Shown in pieces: positions 1 through 7,125 of a stretch of 13,931 nt of DNA; position 1 is the stretch's first letter; the number at the start of each line of letters is the position of its first letter. A program made the position numbers and the translations under genes. Source of the DNA: Methanocorpusculaceae archaeon UBA456 (GTDB lineage: Archaea; Halobacteriota; Methanomicrobia; Methanomicrobiales; Methanocorpusculaceae); contig DAJQ01000010.1 in the NCBI GenBank assembly GCA_002496395.1, positions 1-13,931 of the forward strand, in the 5' to 3' direction. The notes under the pieces are model-generated. The model made no database searches. It worked only from the letters and a program-made list of their open reading frames with translations, and was not told the DNA's origin.

Positions 1-443
1 CGACCGAGCCTGCATATCCTCCGTTCCTCTGGGTGCATGCGAATAATGTTGCATCCGGCCTCGGCACCGCACATGTCGATGTTGCAAAAGAGGCGATCGT
101 GGACTGGGATCCGGAGTATCTCTTCATTGATGTCGGTACAACCCAGATGGATAACCAGGGTGCGATTGGGCAGCTGAAGACAGATCCCGCACTGAATAGG
201 CTCTCTGCGGTGAAGAGCGGCAAGGTCTACGGCGTGCTACCATATAACTTCTACAACACGAACTACGAGACAGTGCTTGCAAATGCGTACTTTGTCGGAT
301 CTGTCCTGTATCCTGACCGGTTCGCAGATGTCGATCCGGCTCAGAAAGCAGATGAGATCATGGCCTTCTTTGTCGGAAAGCCGGTCTTCTCAGAGCTCTC
401 CGGCCAGTACGAAGGGCTTGGGTTCTCACAGATCCCGATCTGA
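1..443 (+). CDS. Iron/cobalamin-type ABC transporter substrate-binding protein, C-terminal part
   Basis: This is the C-terminal lobe (about 147 codons) of a periplasmic-binding-protein-2 family protein (FepB/BtuF-like), which captures a metal chelate such as a siderophore, haem or corrinoid outside the membrane for a FecCD-type importer. The reading frame (codons from base 3) is open to the left edge, so the start lies outside the window. The remaining part shows family features: a segment WDPEYLFIDVGT (the usual 'P D L I I' strand), then a region LSAVKSGKVYGVLP where the chelate-facing loop is normally found, then YPDRFADVDPAQKADEI near the end. The cognate permease and ATPase probably are the genes at 1809 and 2876, although a minus-strand gene lies between. 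The substrate cannot be read from the sequence. Family assignment is firm; substrate is open. Confidence 0.85.
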   Translation, partial: TEPAYPPFLWVHANNVASGLGTAHVDVAKEAIVDWDPEYLFIDVGTTQMDNQGAIGQLKTDPALNRLSAVKSGKVYGVLPYNFYNTNYETVLANAYFVGSVLYPDRFADVDPAQKADEIMAFFVGKPVFSELSGQYEGLGFSQIPI

Positions 444-454
444 GTGAAAAAACG

Positions 455-501
455 AGAGTAATCCTGGGAATCACTCTTTCCCCCACTCTTTTCGATTATT
501 T
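455..501 (+). terminator. Possible terminator between convergent genes
   Basis: In the 69-base gap between two convergent genes there is an imperfect hairpin with arms AGAGT (455-459) and ACTCT (473-477), followed by pyrimidine-rich sequence with short T runs (488-501). Archaeal termination depends mainly on T tracts, so this is suggestive only. Confidence 0.3.
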
Positions 502-512
502 CTTCAGCAGCA

Positions 513-1478
513 CTATTCTGGTTTCGGCTTGGCTTCATCCGGGAGTGTGCTGCTGTAAAAGGTGCCGCGGGCGCCCCGGTATGACCTGATTTCTCTCGCT
601 TTCTCAAGATCACGCAGGATCTTTGCCACCTCGCCGCCGGACATCCCGGTTAGTGTGATGATATCCTCGATCGTTGAGGGGCGGCGGGAGAGCATCGCAC
701 TGATCATCTCTTTCTCTTCACCCATTACTATTGCTGATTGTGTACCCGCTGGCGAGAGGTTGATCATCTCAACACGCTCCCTCCCAAGGAGATCCCATAT
801 CCGGTTCAGTTCAGAAGATGATGCAGCCTTCACCCAGCTCTCAGGAGCAGGGCGATCAAGGGTGTTCAGCTGGACGCGATCTGGATCTATTCTGGAGATA
901 GCATCACGGAGCAGGGCGAGCTCTTCATCTGTTGTATTGATCTCTGGAATGATGAAGACTTCAAGCCAGATCTCGCCATGGTACTCCCGCCTGAACTCTT
1001 CCATTCCTTTGATGATATCCTCGATCGAGAGGGATGGGTGGGGCCGGTGGATCGCTTCAAATGTCTCCTGTTTTGCCGAGGTGAGAGTTGGGATCACCCG
1101 GTCTGCTGCCAGCAGTTCCGATCTGACATCGGGCCGTGAGAGAAGGCTTCCGTTTGTGAGTACGCTGATTGTGTATGCCGGAAACTCCTCTTTGACCATC
1201 GCAATCACGTTCCCAATCGAGAGCGAGAGGGTCGGCTCCCCTGATCCGGCGAAGGTGACCGAGTCGAGTTCAGGGCTGGTGGAGAGGAAGCTCCTGAGTT
1301 CATTCATCACCTCGTCTTCAGGAATGAAGGTGGATCGTTCTATCGTCTGCATGGTGGTCTCCCCGCATTCGCAGTACACGCAGTTGTATGAACAGGTCTT
1401 GTATGGGATGAGATCGATCCCAAGCGATCGCCCGAGCCGGTGAGATGCGACAGGGCCAAAGATATGTCTGTACTTCAT
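513..1478 (-). CDS. Radical SAM protein, COG0731 (wyosine synthetase-related), with C-terminal winged-helix-like part
   Basis: The 321-residue protein is a radical SAM enzyme: the cluster motif CX3CX2C is C29-SYN-C33-VY-C36, and the SAM-binding GSGEP motif is at residues 78-82. It resembles the COG0731 group that includes archaeal wyosine synthetase relatives, but lacks visible extra cysteines for a second Taw1/TYW1 cluster, so a tRNA-modifying role is not shown. About residues 262-312 look like a winged helix (STIEDIITLTGMSGGEVAKIL), which could bind nucleic acid. I chose ATG at 1478 (MKYRHIFGPV) because members of this family usually begin just ahead of the FGPV segment; the frame stays open upstream to 1586, which would add 36 poorly supported residues. 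A purine-rich GGGGAAGGG lies just before the chosen start. It is transcribed against its neighbours and interrupts an otherwise co-directional transporter locus. Exact substrate unknown. Confidence 0.87.
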   Translation of the reverse strand: MKYRHIFGPVASHRLGRSLGIDLIPYKTCSYNCVYCECGETTMQTIERSTFIPEDEVMNELRSFLSTSPELDSVTFAGSGEPTLSLSIGNVIAMVKEEFPAYTISVLTNGSLLSRPDVRSELLAADRVIPTLTSAKQETFEAIHRPHPSLSIEDIIKGMEEFRREYHGEIWLEVFIIPEINTTDEELALLRDAISRIDPDRVQLNTLDRPAPESWVKAASSSELNRIWDLLGRERVEMINLSPAGTQSAIVMGEEKEMISAMLSRRPSTIEDIITLTGMSGGEVAKILRDLEKAREIRSYRGARGTFYSSTLPDEAKPKPE

Positions 1479-1639
1479 GAACGCCCTTCCCCTTCTTCTG
1501 GTGATTTTTGTTTCCCCGGAGATAACTGCATCCAAAGCTGCAAAGGATGTACCTGTTTTCAGCGATTCAAGCATGAAAATATGCATAGTGTATCAGGTGA
1601 TCCGGTGTCTCTGGCCTGCCGTGATGCAGTGATGAATGA

Positions 1640-1680
1640 TCTTCATAACAAATTCTAAAAGGATATTCTTATTTAGTCCC
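1640..1680. promoter_or_regulatory. AT-rich divergent promoter region
   Basis: An A/T-rich block in the 330-base gap between the minus-strand radical SAM gene and the + strand permease contains TATA-like stretches usable in either direction (for example TTCTAAAAGG and CTTATTTAG on the + strand). The surrounding gap is richer in G and C. Placement fits a shared divergent promoter, but no box matches the archaeal consensus closely. Confidence 0.35.
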
Positions 1681-1700
1681 TTCTCCTACATTGATCTGAG

Positions 1701-1739
1701 GGAGTATAATGGATCTTAAAAATCGTATTAAACTACTCC
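1701..1739 (+). promoter_or_regulatory. Inverted repeat covering a ribosome-binding-like site upstream of the transporter
   Basis: GGAGTA (1701-1706) is perfectly complementary to TACTCC (1734-1739), and TAAT (1707-1710) to ATTA (1727-1730) after a three-base bulge. In RNA this would be a hairpin hiding the GGAG site and the ATG at 1709. It might be a DNA operator, a translational hairpin, or chance. Confidence 0.28.
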
Positions 1740-1804
1740 ATATCCAGACTGCCGGATTCCGGGGTGCTTCCGGGAGAAGAGAGACACTGAGGGGGGGGTG
1801 GTAG
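1709..1804 (+). CDS. Possible 31-residue leader ORF ahead of the transporter
   Basis: A short frame starts with ATG at 1709, four bases after the Shine-Dalgarno-like GAGGGAG (1698-1704), and ends with TAG four bases before the permease GTG at 1809. The peptide is basic (about nine K/R/H residues), without a membrane segment and without resemblance to any family I recognise. The position suggests translational coupling to the permease or a leader peptide. Ninety-odd open bases can occur by chance, so the call is weak. Confidence 0.2.
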   Translation: MDLKNRIKLLHIQTAGFRGASGRRETLRGGW

Positions 1805-1808
1805 TTAC

Positions 1809-2879
1809 GTGCATTTCGCAGATGGCGAACTCCCCGAAGATTACCTGAAATACACCCACCGGAAGGTGATCTGGATCCTGGGGGGGATCGGAGTCCTCTT
1901 CCTCCTGCTGATCCTCTCGATATCAGTCGGGGCTGTCTCGATTCCCCCCTATGAGGTCTTCATGACCTTGATCGGCCAGAACGTCACCGATAAGTGGGAT
2001 CGGATCATCTGGAATATCCGGCTCCCGCAGGCGCTTGCAGCGATCATCTGCGGTGCGGGTCTGGCGGTTGCCGGGGTTGCGATGCAGTCGATCCTGAGAA
2101 ACCCGCTCGCCTCACCCTTCACCCTTGGTATCTCAAATGCGGGTGCGTTTGGTGCGGCGGTGGCGATCATCTTCCTTGGCACCGGCAGGATGACCTCAAC
2201 AACCGCGGGTGCGGTGATCATCAACAATCCCTACCTGACAACGATCTCAGCATTTGTCTTCTGTATGCTCGCAACCATTGCGATCATCGCGATAGCAAAA
2301 ATAAAAGCGTCATCTCCGGAAGTTGTGATCCTCGCTGGTGTCGCCCTCTCGTCTCTCTTTACGGCAGGGGTGATGTTCCTCCAGTACTTTTCAGACGACG
2401 CACAGCTTGCGGCGGTTGTTCACTGGACATTTGGGGATGTCGGGCGTGCCGGGTGGTCTGAAGTTATTTTCATGGGAATAATTGTCATCATCGCCTGTAT
2501 CTACTTCATCGCAAACCGCTGGAACTACAATGCAATGGATGCCGGTGACGAGACGGCAAAGGGGCTTGGGGTGAATGTCGAGCGGCTCAGGAATGTCGGC
2601 ATGATCGTTGCTGCGCTTGTCACCGCAGTCCTCGTCTCGTTCCTCGGTGTGATCGGGTTTGTGGGGCTTGTCTGCCCTCATATGACCCGGCGGATCATCG
2701 GGGACGAGCAGCGGTACCTGATCCCCGGCTCGATCGTGATGGGGGGCGTCCTCCTGCTTGCTTCAGATACTGTTGCCCGGTTGATTGTCGCGCCGTATGT
2801 CCTGCCGGTTGCAATTCTGACAGCATTCATGGGTGCTCCGATCTTCATCTACCTGCTGCTCAGGGGGTATCACCGATGA
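1809..2879 (+). CDS. FecCD/BtuC-family ABC transporter permease (metal chelate uptake)
   Basis: This 356-residue integral membrane protein is the permease of a type II ABC importer for siderophores, haem, corrinoids or similar metal chelates; it works as a dimer with two copies of the ATPase that follows. It is strongly hydrophobic with about nine to ten membrane segments, beginning with WILGGIGVLFLLLILSISVG. Family hallmarks are present: RLPQALAAIICGAGLAVAGVAMQ near residues 72-95, NPLASPFTLGISNAGAFGAA soon after, and near the C terminus GFVGLVCPHMTRRIIG, the conserved segment that contacts the ATPase. I chose GTG at 1809, with GGTGG about six bases upstream, because the tail FADGELPEDYLKYTHRK fits the cytoplasmic start of archaeal relatives. 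Its stop overlaps the ATPase start (ATGA), indicating translational coupling. The substrate cannot be assigned from sequence. Confidence 0.92.
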   Translation: MHFADGELPEDYLKYTHRKVIWILGGIGVLFLLLILSISVGAVSIPPYEVFMTLIGQNVTDKWDRIIWNIRLPQALAAIICGAGLAVAGVAMQSILRNPLASPFTLGISNAGAFGAAVAIIFLGTGRMTSTTAGAVIINNPYLTTISAFVFCMLATIAIIAIAKIKASSPEVVILAGVALSSLFTAGVMFLQYFSDDAQLAAVVHWTFGDVGRAGWSEVIFMGIIVIIACIYFIANRWNYNAMDAGDETAKGLGVNVERLRNVGMIVAALVTAVLVSFLGVIGFVGLVCPHMTRRIIGDEQRYLIPGSIVMGGVLLLASDTVARLIVAPYVLPVAILTAFMGAPIFIYLLLRGYHR

Positions 2880-3703
2880 TCCTCAATGTCGATGAACTGA
2901 AGTTTATGTATCGGAACAAGGGGATCCTTGACGAGATCGCCTTCTCCATCAACGAGGGCGAGATTGTTGCGATCCTCGGCCCAAATGGTGTCGGAAAGAC
3001 GACCCTGCTCAAGTGCTTAAACCGCATTCTGGTCCCGAAACAGGGTGTCGTCTCTGTCTGCGGAGATATGATCGATTCGCTTGAACTGATGGAGATCGCA
3101 CGGAGGATCGGCTATGTGCCCCAGCGGGTGGAGACCGGGAGATTAACCGGGTTTGATGCCGTCCTCCTCGGGAGGCGGCCGCATATCGGCTGGGATGTAT
3201 CTGAAAAAGATCTCCGGATCGTCGAGTCGGCATTCAGGACATTTGGGATCAATCACCTCCGCCTCCACTACATCGACGAGATGAGCGGAGGAGAGCTCCA
3301 GATGATCGCAATTGCACGGGCTTTTGTCCAGGAGCCGAAGATCCTGCTGCTGGACGAGCCGACGAGTGCGCTTGACCTGAAGAACCAGATCGAGATCCTG
3401 CATCGGATCAACTCAATCGTCGAGGAACACAACATAGCTGTCGTGATGACGATGCATGATCTGAATACGGCTCTTCGGTATGCAGACCGTTTCATCCTCT
3501 TAAAGGATCAATCGATCCATATCTGCGGTGACCGGAGTGTCATCACTGCTGACGAGATAGAGGCGGTCTACGGCGTCCCGGTGATGATCGGGGAGCTTGC
3601 AGGGGTGACCTGTGTGATCCCACAGTGCCTCTGCAATGGGAATGGAAAGAAAAAGAAGATACCAACAGACGAAGAAGGTAGTACCTATGTGCGAAACTCA
3701 TGA
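2876..3703 (+). CDS. FepC/BtuD-family ABC transporter ATP-binding protein
   Basis: This 275-residue protein is the nucleotide-binding subunit that powers the preceding FecCD-type permease from the cytoplasmic side. All motifs are intact: Walker A GPNGVGKTT (35-43), Q-loop around Q83, signature MSGGE (136-140), Walker B ILLLDEP (156-162) with the D-loop SALD, and the switch histidine H194 in TMHDLN. The region after about residue 225 (ADEIEAVYGVPVMIG) is typical of the FepC group. The last 25 residues form an unusual tail with cysteines C246, C251 and C253 and a run of four lysines; this tail lies partly over the start of the next gene and may be nonfunctional, or may contact metal. The start overlaps the permease stop by four bases, so the two are translated together. 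Confidence 0.93.
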   Translation: MILNVDELKFMYRNKGILDEIAFSINEGEIVAILGPNGVGKTTLLKCLNRILVPKQGVVSVCGDMIDSLELMEIARRIGYVPQRVETGRLTGFDAVLLGRRPHIGWDVSEKDLRIVESAFRTFGINHLRLHYIDEMSGGELQMIAIARAFVQEPKILLLDEPTSALDLKNQIEILHRINSIVEEHNIAVVMTMHDLNTALRYADRFILLKDQSIHICGDRSVITADEIEAVYGVPVMIGELAGVTCVIPQCLCNGNGKKKKIPTDEEGSTYVRNS

Positions 3704-4322
3704 TCATCAGCATTTTGAATCGGCCGGACAATACCCGGCATTTGAAGAGTGTGTGACTTTCCACGGCCACTCGTGCCCTGGCCTTGCAACCGGGTACCGT
3801 GCCGCCCTCGCTGCGATGCAGGCTCTCGGTGTTGCCCGCCCCTATGATGAGGAGCTTGTGACCGTTGCAGAGACCAATGCATGCGGTGTCGACGCGATCC
3901 AGCTTGTGACCGGCTGCACCGCCGGGAAGGGAAACCTGGTCATCCATGATTACGGGAAGCATGTCTTCACCTTTTATGCCCGTGAGAAGAACAAAGCGGT
4001 GCGTATTTTGATAAAGAACCGTGAGATGCCGGATCGGGCCGAGATGGATTCTCTCCGGAAGAAGGTCTTTGCAGGCACTGTAAATGAAACCGAGCAGAAG
4101 CGGTTCTATGGGCTGATGGCAGAGGCAACCGAAGAACTCCTTCTGATCCCGCAGGATGAGATGCTCACCGTCACCGAGGTGGCATATAATCCACCCGAAA
4201 AGGCCCGGATCTTTCAGACTGTCATCTGCCCCGACTGCGGTGAGCCGGTTGCGGATGCAAAGATGCAGACGGTGAACGGAAAAGCTGTCTGTGCCACCTG
4301 TGCTCTGCCGAAAACAGAATAA
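3687..4322 (+). CDS. FmdE-family protein with C-terminal zinc ribbon
   Basis: The 211-residue product belongs to the FmdE family (PF02663), named after a protein that copurified with molybdenum formylmethanofuran dehydrogenase but is not part of the known core complex. The N-terminal domain carries the family motif HGHSCPG (26-32), then conserved cysteines C66 (NACGVDA) and C77 (TGCTAGKGN), the likely metal-site residues. The C terminus is a separate zinc-ribbon finger with CPDC (181-184) and CATC (202-205). The first nine residues are rich in Cys and His (C2, H5, H7, H9). I chose ATG at 3687, which has AAGG upstream and starts the recognisable protein; a longer frame from 3636 exists but sits wholly inside the ATPase gene. 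It overlaps the ATPase by 17 bases, so it almost certainly belongs to the transporter operon. A role in metal handling is inference. Confidence 0.88.
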   Translation: MCETHDHQHFESAGQYPAFEECVTFHGHSCPGLATGYRAALAAMQALGVARPYDEELVTVAETNACGVDAIQLVTGCTAGKGNLVIHDYGKHVFTFYAREKNKAVRILIKNREMPDRAEMDSLRKKVFAGTVNETEQKRFYGLMAEATEELLLIPQDEMLTVTEVAYNPPEKARIFQTVICPDCGEPVADAKMQTVNGKAVCATCALPKTE

Positions 4323-4323
4323 A

Positions 4324-4346
4324 TCCCTTTTTCCCAATCTTTTGGG
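4324..4346 (+). terminator. Likely terminator after the transporter-FmdE operon
   Basis: Directly after the FmdE stop there is a T5 run (4328-4332) and a small hairpin CCCAA (4333-4337) / TTGGG (4342-4346) with a four-base loop. A new promoter follows, which supports transcription ending here. Confidence 0.4.
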
Positions 4347-4367
4347 CCGGATAATTGTTCGGCGATA

Positions 4368-4384
4368 TCAAAAATACTATATGC
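4368..4384 (+). promoter_or_regulatory. TATA-like promoter of the osmoprotectant operon
   Basis: The sequence ATCAAAAATACTATATG holds an A-rich BRE-like part followed by a TATA-like ACTATATG, about 30 bases before the ATG at 4413. A start site 22-27 bases downstream would give a very short leader, matching the lack of a strong ribosome binding site. Confidence 0.55.
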
Positions 4385-4412
4385 TCTTCTGCCCTCTCTC
4401 TCCTGTGGTCTG

Positions 4413-5321
4413 ATGTTTGAGAAAAAATTCATGTATGGGGGTCTTGCTGCCCTTGTGATCATCGCCTGCCTGATGGCAGGGTGCATGGGTGGCGATGCCA
4501 AAGGAAAAACGGAGACGATTGTGATCGGCGGAAAGCCGTTTAACGAGCAGTATATTCTTGCCAATATGATTGCTCTTCTCCTTGAGGAAGAGGGATACCG
4601 GACAGATATCCGGTCAGGGATGAATGATGCCACCCTTTTTGAGGGGATCAAAAGGGGGCAGGTGGATGTTTATGTTGAATATACCGGTACTGCCTACTCA
4701 CAACTCCTGAAGCTTGAGCCGCCTGAGAGCTGGGAGCCGGATCTCGTCTATCAGAAGGTGAAAGACGGCCTTGCAGCAGAAGGGATTGATGTCCTCTTCA
4801 GGCTCGGCTTCAGGAATGACTATGCAATCGCGGTCAAAGAGTCCTATGCTGAAGACAACAACCTCAGGACCATCAGCGATCTGGTGCCTCATGCTGAAAC
4901 GCTCGTCTTTGGATCCGATCTCGTCTTCCATGAACGCGAAGATGGCCTCCCCGGACTGAAAGAAGTCTATGGTCTCTCATTTGCGGATGTCAAACCGATG
5001 TCACCGACCCTGATGTACGAAGCTATCGCAAACGATCAGGTGCAGGCGATCCCGCCATATACCACTGATTCACGGGTCGATCTCTATTCCCTGAGGGTAC
5101 TTCAGGATGATAAGGCAGCTCTCCCCCCCTATGAGACGATGCTCCTCCTCGGATCAGATTTCGCATCAGACGAGCGGCTCGTCTCTGCCCTCTCGGTGCT
5201 CGATAACCGGATCGATACTGATGAGATGAGGGCATTAAATGCCGAATTTGATAATGATAAGCGTGAAGCCAGGGATATCGCCCGTGACTATCTCAGGAGA
5301 GAAGGATTAATCTCCTCCTGA
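4413..5321 (+). CDS. Osmoprotectant (glycine betaine/choline-type) ABC transporter substrate-binding lipoprotein
   Basis: This 302-residue protein is the extracytoplasmic receptor of an OpuC/ProX-type importer for quaternary amines such as glycine betaine. It has a basic start, a hydrophobic segment (about 9-21) and a lipobox LMAGC with lipid-bearing C24. The mature part shows OpuAC-family marks: GGKPFNEQYILANMIALLLE (39-58), the segment VDVYVEYTGT (84-93) whose tyrosine usually forms part of the aromatic ligand cage, NDYAIAV, and IPPYTTDSRVDLY in the second lobe. I chose ATG at 4413 because it gives a full signal peptide and follows a TATA-like box at the right distance. It is first in a four-gene operon, whereas the receptor lies later in many bacterial opuC operons. 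Glycine betaine is the most likely ligand, but choline or another betaine is possible. Confidence 0.88.
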   Translation: MFEKKFMYGGLAALVIIACLMAGCMGGDAKGKTETIVIGGKPFNEQYILANMIALLLEEEGYRTDIRSGMNDATLFEGIKRGQVDVYVEYTGTAYSQLLKLEPPESWEPDLVYQKVKDGLAAEGIDVLFRLGFRNDYAIAVKESYAEDNNLRTISDLVPHAETLVFGSDLVFHEREDGLPGLKEVYGLSFADVKPMSPTLMYEAIANDQVQAIPPYTTDSRVDLYSLRVLQDDKAALPPYETMLLLGSDFASDERLVSALSVLDNRIDTDEMRALNAEFDNDKREARDIARDYLRREGLISS

Positions 5322-5406
5322 TTTTTAATCTGCCATACTCATCCAGGGAGCTGGTGTAATTCTGAAACGGCCGTTTGAGCGTATCGATACGATCGATATT
5401 CACGGG

Positions 5407-6477
5407 GTGACGAAGAGGTTTGGTGAGACGGTCGCAGTTGATCGGATCAGCCTTGATATCATCGGAGGCGAGCTCCTCATCCTGATCGGGGGATCGGGAT
5501 CCGGAAAGACGACCACTCTCAGGATGATCAACCGCCTGATTGAACCGGATGAGGGGACGATCGCAATCAACGGGATTGATATCCGGACAATTGATGGGAT
5601 CGTGCTGCGGAAGAATATCGGATATGTGATCCAGCAGATCGGTCTCTTCCCTCACATGACGATTCGTGAGAATATCGGCCTTCTTCCGACAATTGAGGGG
5701 TGGAGCAGGGAAGAGATCGACTCGCGTGTTACGGAACTCCTCACCCTCGTCCATCTCCCCCCCGATCAGTTCATGGATCGGTATCCAAAGGAGCTCTCCG
5801 GTGGCCAGCAGCAGCGGGTCGGCCTTGCCCGTGCCCTTGTGATGAATCCTCCCCTCCTGCTGATGGACGAGCCGTTTGGCGCACTCGATCCGCTTCTCAG
5901 GCGGCAGCTCCAGGATGAGTTCATCGGGATCAAGGAGGATATCGGCAAGACGATCGTCTTTGTGACCCATGATATCAATGAGGCGTTCCGGCTCGGTGAT
6001 CGGATCGCGATCATGCACGAAGGGGGGATCGTACAGCTTGGAACCCCCCGGGATCTCATCCTCAATCCAGCAGACAAAATGGTCTCTGATCTCGTCGGAT
6101 CTGATCGGCTCTTTGAGCATATCGCGTCACTCACCGTATCGGATATGATGGTTCCTGCTTCTTCAATTATATCCGGAGAGATGCCGGTTCAGTCGGCAAT
6201 CGAGGTGATGGTACAAAGCGGATCGACGGTCGCCGTTGTGAGGGATAGAGCCGCTTCCTTCTTTGTTGCGCAGCTCCCCACCCTTCTCCAGAGGAGAGAT
6301 GAGGTGAAAACGGTTCTTGAAGCAACAGATCCGCCATTCTTCCTCTCCATGGATGCATCTCTCCTCTCTGCTCTTGAAGAGATGAAGGCTGCCTCCGCCT
6401 CTTTTGGTCTTGTGATGGAAGATGGGGAGCCGGCAGGGCTGCTTCTACCGGACGATCTGATCAGCCGGCTTGTCTGA
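5407..6477 (+). CDS. OpuCA/ProV-like osmoprotectant ABC transporter ATPase with CBS-like tail
   Basis: The product is the ATPase subunit of the quaternary-amine importer. Counting from the GTG at 5407: Walker A GGSGSGKTT (28-36), Q-loop VIQQIGLFPHMT with the family-typical 'LFPHMT', signature LSGGQQQR (130-137), Walker B LLLMDEP (150-156), H188 in VTHD. Residues from about 240 on form a tandem CBS-like domain, which in OpuA-type ATPases senses ionic strength; here it is rather diverged. GTG 5407 is the first conventional start, but it would delete the first beta strand (IDIHGV) that ABC ATPases need. The frame is open back to 5329 without ATG, GTG or TTG, so the true start is perhaps ATT at 5359 or CTG at 5362, after the GGGAG at 5346-5350, giving about 372 residues. 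It lies between the receptor and the two permeases. Confidence 0.9.
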   Translation: MTKRFGETVAVDRISLDIIGGELLILIGGSGSGKTTTLRMINRLIEPDEGTIAINGIDIRTIDGIVLRKNIGYVIQQIGLFPHMTIRENIGLLPTIEGWSREEIDSRVTELLTLVHLPPDQFMDRYPKELSGGQQQRVGLARALVMNPPLLLMDEPFGALDPLLRRQLQDEFIGIKEDIGKTIVFVTHDINEAFRLGDRIAIMHEGGIVQLGTPRDLILNPADKMVSDLVGSDRLFEHIASLTVSDMMVPASSIISGEMPVQSAIEVMVQSGSTVAVVRDRAASFFVAQLPTLLQRRDEVKTVLEATDPPFFLSMDASLLSALEEMKAASASFGLVMEDGEPAGLLLPDDLISRLV

Positions 6478-6486
6478 AGAGGTGGA

Positions 6487-7125
6487 ATGGTGCTGGATGA
6501 GATTGCGGCAGTCTGGATCAACTACAACCTCACTGAGCGGACGATCGAGCATCTCTGGATTTTCTCTATTGCGCTTATCGCTGCAATCATTGTGGGGGTT
6601 CTAATCGGCCTCCTCATCTACCGGCGGAGACGGTATGCCCCTCCCGTCTTCTCTTCCCTAAATGCCATCGAGACATTCCCCGATATCGCACTCCTCGTCC
6701 TGCTCATCCCGCTTGTCGGTATCGGCACCGTCCCGACGATCATCGCCTGTGTCCTCTACTCGATCCTCCCGATCGCACGGAACACCTATACCGGCCTCAT
6801 CTCTGTGAGTCCCGAACTCCTTGAAGTGGGGAGGGCGATGGGCCTTTCGGAACGTTTCATCCTCCTGAAGGTCAGGTTTCCCCTGGCATTCCCTATGATT
6901 GCAGGTGGGATCAGGATCGCGATCGTCTTCACGATGGGGATCGTGACACTCGGGGGGATCTTCGGGGCAGGGGGCCTTGGTGCGCCTCTCCAGACCGGGA
7001 TCAACCTGATCCGCCCGGATATCATCTTTGTTGCCGGGATCTGGGTTGGGATCCTTGCGGTGATCCTGGATGGGATCGCCGGTGGGATTGAGGCTTCGCT
7101 GAAGAGGAGGTTTGGATCATGGTGA
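6487..7125 (+). CDS. OpuCB/ProW-like osmoprotectant ABC transporter permease (first)
   Basis: This 212-residue protein is one of two membrane subunits of the quaternary-amine importer. It has about five to six hydrophobic segments, starting with WIFSIALIAAIIVGVLIGLL, and a binding-protein-dependent permease (BPD_transp_1) layout. The cytoplasmic EAA loop that docks on the ATPase is recognisable as EVGRAMGLSERFILLKVRFP (about 113-132). IETFPDIALLVLLIPLVGIG corresponds to the family segment 'QTIPSLALLAFLIPLLGIG'. The start is ATG at 6487 or GTG at 6490; GAGGTG at 6479-6484 gives better spacing for the latter. It begins nine bases after the ATPase stop and overlaps the next permease by seven bases, so the operon is compact. 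Confidence 0.9.
   Translation: MVLDEIAAVWINYNLTERTIEHLWIFSIALIAAIIVGVLIGLLIYRRRRYAPPVFSSLNAIETFPDIALLVLLIPLVGIGTVPTIIACVLYSILPIARNTYTGLISVSPELLEVGRAMGLSERFILLKVRFPLAFPMIAGGIRIAIVFTMGIVTLGGIFGAGGLGAPLQTGINLIRPDIIFVAGIWVGILAVILDGIAGGIEASLKRRFGSW

Noticed and set aside
562..1443. 293-codon + strand frame
   Set aside because: It is antisense to the radical SAM gene, Ser/Arg-rich and without any family feature; the minus strand has intact catalytic motifs.
1440..1658. 72-codon + strand frame with four cysteines
   Set aside because: The CX2C pattern recalls a metal site, but the frame overlaps the start of the radical SAM gene, has no ribosome site and matches no family I know.
3543..4337. 264-codon minus-strand frame
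   Set aside because: Antisense to the ATPase end and FmdE; no recognisable domain and low-plausibility composition.
5293..6120. 275-codon minus-strand frame
   Set aside because: Antisense to the OpuCA-like ATPase; its D/P/R-rich sequence is what the opposite strand of ATPase codons gives.
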